Part shown: positions 58,770 to 64,000 of the stretch, in pieces
Position numbering within the stretch: the first letter of the stretch is position 1
Layout: every line of letters starts with the position of its first letter
Source of the DNA: Nageia nagi
Taxonomy: Eukaryota; Pinophyta
Reading direction: 5' to 3'
Assembly (NCBI GenBank): GCA_050084985.1
Contig: JBITNC010000001.1
Coordinates: forward strand, 85,250,001 to 85,314,000
DNA: 64,000 nt
Position numbers and translations under genes: made by a program
The notes under the pieces: generated by a model
What the model saw: the letters and a program-made list of their open reading frames with translations, nothing else
The model's database searches: none
Told to the model about the DNA's origin: nothing

Positions 58770-60830
58770 TAGAAGGACTAGATCAGCATCCCTGAGAAAT
58801 TAAACTTCAATTACATTCATCCTTTATATATTTATGACCTGATGGATGTGGCATTATCACATAGGCTAACTCATTGTAGCAAAAAAATTTAAGGTGATTT
58901 TTTGAAAGGTGGCATATGTTGGAATTATTACTTAACCCTTCCATCATTACTACCTTTTCCATTTTCATCTCCATTTTAGGGGCATGCAGCTAGTTGCTAT
59001 GCAACATTGGGTAAGAGTAGCATGGTCAATTCGAGGAACCATAGGGAATTCTAAGGTGATAGGGAGGTCTAGGATATTTTGGGTAATGATGGTGTACATT
59101 GTTATATCATGAATTACCAAGGACATGATCCAATAATAGGAAAAATTATTATTTGTAGTTTCAACAATGGTTGACTGGAAATCAAATCTATAAGAGCCAA
59201 TTTAACTATGGGAGCCATTACAACATCGAATACATAAATGGTAGAATGTTTAAGCTAAATTCTAAGGTAAAATGGAAGGAAATTCAAGCATTCTTTTACC
59301 CAAGGGAAGAGATTACCAAGAAATGAATTGGGATAGATTGAGAGAGGATTCCTACATCTTGGAACTAGTTGGCCAAATGGGTCGCTAAATACTCTATGAT
59401 GGATGGGAGATATATCATCATCTTCGATCCAAATATCATTTTTCTATGTCATTTTAGGAAAGGGAAAGAGTTTCAAATTTGTTTCCCCTTCTTTTTGATC
59501 AAATCAATTAAAGTTTTTATGCAATAAATGCGTAATAGAAAAGAGAAGGAAATGAGATATTTGGATCTAATAACCCTTATGTATTGGAAGATGTTTTCTA
59601 AATCCCTAAGAAGTTATATTAGATTTAGCCATCCAATTGAAGGAGAGCCATCACAAAAAGCTTCCTTGTTGAAAACCAGTAAGGAAAAGAGAAAAGTAAG
59701 TAAATAGAAATTCAAACCCCTTTCAAAGTAGCAAAAAATAGGAAACAACAAAGTGATAACATGACTAGCTAGAAGAGAAGAAATAAAGGGAAGACTATGG
59801 CCTCAAAGAATCCTACTAAAAATCCTAAAAAGTGCTTTACTTCAACTCCCTTGAGCAGTAGGAGAATGGTCCTTTGCTATTAGAAAATTAAGAACAAGAA
59901 GGCTAAGGTTAGTGCAGAGGAAGAAGAAATTATACATGTTCAAGAGGAGAGTAATCTAAAGGAGGCCACTCTTGATCATGACCATCCTAAGGAAGGTAAT
60001 TGGCCCCCAACTTCTCATATTGAACTAGAGAACCTTGTTCCATCCCCAATCATTAACAAGGAAATATCTAATAAGTCAATCTAGAATTTGTTGAAGTCAA
60101 TCTAGAATTCACCTAAGCCATCTAAGCTTTATGCCAAGGCTTAGGAGGAAGTACATGAAAAAATATGGTCTAGCATCCTTAAAGTGAAGTAAAGGAAGAA
60201 TCACCTCCCCAAATGATGAGCTTGAAATTATAAATAAATACTAAATAGGAGATGAAGGAAGGGGAAAAAGATATGGAGGATAACATAATTGAAAAGAAAT
60301 AATTGAAAATTGAAGCTTAGTCCCAAGAAATAGAGGATGTTGAAAAATCCTAAGAGGCCCCTACTTCAATGATAGTGCAACAAGACCTCATCTAGATTAC
60401 AGGAATAATTCAGCCTAAGGAGGATAAATTTTTACCCAAAAAGATGATTGGGAAGGTGCAAAAAGGTCTATAAAGAAGGAAAAGATTGACAAGCCACTTA
60501 TCATCAAGCCCTTCACATGGGTCCTAGTGCAGAAACTAGTTCCAAAATTTAACTTTTCTATTCTTCAGTTTAAAGTGCAAACTACGGTTAAATAAAAGAA
60601 ATGCATAAGAAGGTAGCTTTTGTGAAAAAGAAATCGAGGTTTTTGTTAACTAGATTCTAGTTTTTAATAACTATGTTTTAAGGATATGTATGAATCTTTT
60701 TGGCTAGCACTAGGTATAGCTAGGTAGCAGTTTCCCATTATGGAACTAATTTTTGTGATCAAATTTTTTGGGGAATCAGATAAAACCTTACACCTTGGAT
60801 AATATAATTACATGTTATTATAAAATAAAA
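58770..60830 (+). repeat. Repeat X, copy B, with relic of an unrecognised protein
   Basis: Second copy of 11895-14010, same orientation. It shares the start (GTGGCATATGTTGGAATTA), the coding-like core (GATGGTGTACATTG and CCAAGGACATGAT against GGTGGTGTACATTG and CCAAGGATATGAT) and the end (TAGGTAGCAGTTTC, then a TAATATAA run). The charged Lys- and Glu-rich tail (59700-60300) is also kept. There are stops in every frame. Confidence 0.6.
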
Positions 60831-60835
60831 ATTAA

Positions 60836-61770
60836 CATAATGCTAAATGCGATACTTAATTTTAAAATCACTCTAAAGGGAAACATGTAAATCCTTACTG
60901 AGTCAACTCATACCTATGATATTAATGACCAATCACACCCTCTACCCTCATACAAAATTCTCCAATCATCTTTGATCTCTCACTCTTGCTCTTAGGTTTG
61001 TGATATAGTAATCTCTCTTCTATACATGTCGCTTCCAAGATCGAAAATCATTTAATTTGAAGCTTGTTTTTATCTATCATTCATTTCAATCTATTCACAT
61101 GCTTCTTATATTCGTTTGGTCTCTCATACTTGAATTTGGGAATTTCATTTGGTTATATTTCATTTGATGGATTTTTATAGAGAATCCTTCATCCTATTGC
61201 TCTATTCTTTTATTCTTGGTCATCCTTTTCTCCTACTAAGTGGTTTGCCTTTATGTTGAGATGTTTGTAAGAACTAATCTTATCTCATTGTAGAAGATAA
61301 ATATCAAAACTTACAAGCAAACCCGATTAACTAGCTAACTATGATTTCTCTTCAATTTTACATTTTGATTACTTTTTTATACATTTTTGTACCCAAAATG
61401 CTTTCATTCTCTTGTAGAAAATATACATCAGATTAAAATTATTTAAACATTTTACACAATAGTACACAAGTTTGAAACCTATAGTACTACTCAATCGAAA
61501 AATGTTTACTACACAATTTTTTAAAACTTGCAAAAGGTTGGTCTGAACCCCCAATTTGGACTCTTGGGGTAAATTGAGGTGAAATTTGTTGTGTTTGTTT
61601 GTTGCATGTTTTATTATTTTTCCCTCCAAATGATGTTTAGTAATAATCTTGCATGTCATTATCATCTAATGATAACTAAAGCTTTAGCTAATTCAACGAT
61701 TTATATTACTATTAATTTTTATTTTTACTTATGTTTATTTTAAATCTACATAGTCAACACTAAAAATATT
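60836..61770 (+). repeat. Repeat U, copy B (uninterrupted)
   Basis: Continuous match to 16433-17893 without the solo LTR. It passes directly into the RLP 3' flank at about 61770, which defines the empty site for the L1 at 17894-23272. Confidence 0.8.
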
Positions 61771-61779
61771 GAAAAAATA

Positions 61780-62367
61780 AATAAAAAAGTTGTAATTCTT
61801 AAAATTTGTAATTCTTAAAATTTGTAATTCAACTACTTCACCTAAAAACTTGTAAAATATTTCCTATTTTAAAGACTTACAATTTATTCAATATCATCAT
61901 GATCAATAATTTAATAAAAAATAATTATTTATTATATATATTTAACTTAAAAGTAAACACACTACCAAAAAAATTGAAATATATTTAATAATAATAATAA
62001 TAAATTTATTTATTAAAGCATAAATAATGTTAGTATAATTTTAATAAAATATAAGAAATGCTAATAATTCTTAAAATTTGAATCAAAATTATAAGAAAGT
62101 AAAAATCTTTAATTTTTTTTAATCATCATTTATATCCAGAATTTCATTTTGCTGTAACAAACAAGCTACTTCAAATACAGACCATTTGATTATAATAATA
62201 ATAATAATAATAACTTCTTACACTGCAAAATACAGAATATGGATGTTATCTGTACTTGGAAATGATTAACAATCTTACAAACTTTGCTACTACTTGTCTA
62301 GGCTATCCAGCATAGAAAGAAAACGAGATACTGGAAAATAGTGCTATACTCAAAGCAGCTGTTGCTA
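61780..62367 (-). other. 3' flank of RLP copy B
   Basis: Matches 23280-23862 with small length changes, for example two extra AATTCTTAAAATTTGT words at 61794-61830 and a longer TAA run at 62190-62212. Confidence 0.6.
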
Positions 62368-64000
62368 CTACTTTGGAAACCGGTAAACTCCAATTTGGCG
62401 CCAGACTTCTGATCCCAGCACCATATTTCTGATTTTGCCCATCCCAAAATGAGAGAGGTTGTCCCACCAAATCCAATCACAAATCCCGTTGCAAGACCCA
62501 TCACTGAGATGTTCTCATCCACACTCCTCCACACTGACCATGTCGACTCCTCTAGAGTATTAGGTTTTGCAGGTTTGTCGTTGTTTTGGTTGCATTTTGG
62601 TAAAGGGCGTCCGCATAGACCCTCGTTGTCCCTGAATGAGCTCTCGAAGAACGTCCAAAATTGAGTTCCAGTGGGTATGGGTCCAGAAAGCCTGTTTGAT
62701 GAAACGTCCAGGTACGCCAACTTGGACAAGTTTGAAAGCTCCTCGTGAATGCGGCTTCTCAGCTTGTTGTGAGACAAGTCCAACTGCTCCAGAGTCCATA
62801 TCTGTCCAATGCATGGCGGTATCTTACCCTCCAATAGGTTTCTGGACAGATCTAGTAAGCGCAGGCTACTAAGGCTCCCTATGCTTGCCGGTATATCACC
62901 TGTGAGGTTATTGCTTGACAAATCAAGGATGGTGTTTGCTTGCAGTACATAGTCGACAATGTACTCCTGACCTTTGATTACAACTATCACATCCTCGTAG
63001 AGGGTGTTGCCACTCACTTGGGGATCTCCACGGATTCCGAACCCAAGAAGACGCTCTAGCTGATTGGGTATTCTTCCCTGCAATGTATTGTTGGACAAAT
63101 CCAGCACTTGCAGGTGGGTAAGGTTGGTAATCCACGGAGGAATTCTGCCTTGAAGCATATTATACCCAACACTTAAAACTCTCAAAACCTGAAAATGTGC
63201 CAAGTAAGAAGGAAGCTCACCTACCAATCTATTTCTTCTCAGATCCAAAAGGTGGATCTGCGTACAATTGGCCAAGCCTGGAGGTAGAGGCCCAGAAAAA
63301 TTATTGTCGTGAGCAGACTAAACTTCCAGAGAAGAAGTTGAATGAATTACTTGACAGTTTTAGCCTCTTCAGAGATGTACAGTTGCTGAGTGAGGCTGGA
63401 ATCTTGCCTGACAAGTGATTACCAGTCAGTAGCAAATCTGTCATAGACTTACAGTTGCCTATTGATTCTGGAATCGTTCCATTGAGCATGTTTTGGGACA
63501 AAACTAACTGTTGCAGGCCAGTGCATTTGCCAATACCCTCAGGAATACTACCAGATATATTGTTCCGGAATAGCAGAAGCTGAGTAAGATTTTTGAGTTC
63601 ACCAATATTTTGTGGTATAGGCCCGCTCAAACTGTTCGAATACAAATACAAATTCTGCATGTTTTGGAGATTCCCGATTCCCTCGGGAATTGTACCTCTC
63701 AAATTGCTTCAGTGCAAGCCGAGGATTTTCAAATTTCGAAGGTTTACAATGCCTCTGGGAATAGTGCCTGACGAATAATTGTTGTGTCAAGAAACAGAGT
63801 TTCAAGCTTGGTCAAGTTAGCTATATTTTCGGGTATGGTACCCCTCAGCATGTTTGTGCCAAAATTCAAAAGGCTAAGCTCTGTCAGCTTTCCAATATCC
63901 TTAGGAATGGTTCCACTGAATTTGTTTGCTCCAAGATCTAGGTAACTAAGCTGGGTTAAATTCATGAAGATTGTATTCGGTAGTCTCTCTTTAAAACTAT
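62368..64000 (-). pseudogene. LRR receptor-like protein, copy B (broken, runs off the window)
   Basis: Second copy of the RLP at 23863-26601; 64000 corresponds to 25524 in copy A, so the signal peptide and first LRRs lie outside. Against A it has a one-base loss near 63783 (frameshift after the residues LFLD), a 26-base loss near 63334 (frameshift in the LRR after NSF), a TAG at 63318-63320 where A has Leu, and a one-base loss near 62440 that replaces the basic cytoplasmic tail; the shifted frame runs on to 62298. Open parts are 63744-63965, 63301-63702 and 62298-63275. The island, the cysteine cap and the membrane helix with GLATG and GFVIG are kept. About twenty residues differ from A over the last 270. 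It is a pseudogene unless these are assembly errors. Confidence 0.9.

Overview
The window looks like nuclear DNA of a seed plant with a large, transposon-rich genome, most likely a gymnosperm (inferred from base composition, retroelement load and protein families; no organism marker is present). It is AT-rich, and almost every reading frame longer than 60 codons is either a shadow or a stop-riddled piece of a transposable element. The only host-type genes are two copies of a leucine-rich-repeat receptor-like protein (LRR-RLP), both on the minus strand and both broken. No bacterial operon, CRISPR array, rRNA or intact tRNA gene is visible.

Layout. 1-1411: unassigned decayed DNA. 1417-7142: an LTR element with TG-starting LTRs, a GTAAG target duplication and a polypurine tract; only gag-like remains lie inside, plus a 191-bp triplicate. 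7143-11720: relics butted together, namely a minus-strand Copia RNase H end, a Ty3 gag-protease piece, a Copia gag-integrase piece and a LINE tail. 11895-17893: an unrecognised repeat (X), a second repeat (U) present twice, a LINE tail and a solo Copia LTR. 17894-23272: a near full-length but dead L1-type LINE. 23273-26659: RLP copy A with its 3' flank and TATA region. 26797-29412: a 1.27-kb segment duplicated in tandem. 29500-30040: a 57-58-bp minisatellite. 31390-34619: an intron-bearing DDE-type transposase relic, then a homopyrimidine tract, a tRNA-derived SINE and an unrecognised minus-strand coding relic (36400-38270). 38850-47429: a full-length Copia element (LTRs, primer-binding site, polypurine tract, TAACT target duplication). 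52605-58095: a Ty3 gag-protease-RT-RNase H relic. 58770-64000: X, U and RLP copy B, repeating the order seen at 11895-25525 without the later insertions.

How the parts relate. B (58770-64000) is an empty-site reference for A (11895-25525). In A the X-U-RLP block has been opened by a LINE tail with a partial U duplication, by a solo LTR and by a 5.4-kb L1. The two RLP coding regions differ by only a few percent by eye, the X and U flanks by clearly more, which suggests gene conversion or long selection on the coding part. Copy A is a 912-codon frame stopped once, by a TAA at a conserved leucine position; copy B has three frameshifts and a stop in the part visible here.

All similarity statements come from reading translations by eye against remembered family motifs; no alignment or database search was run.
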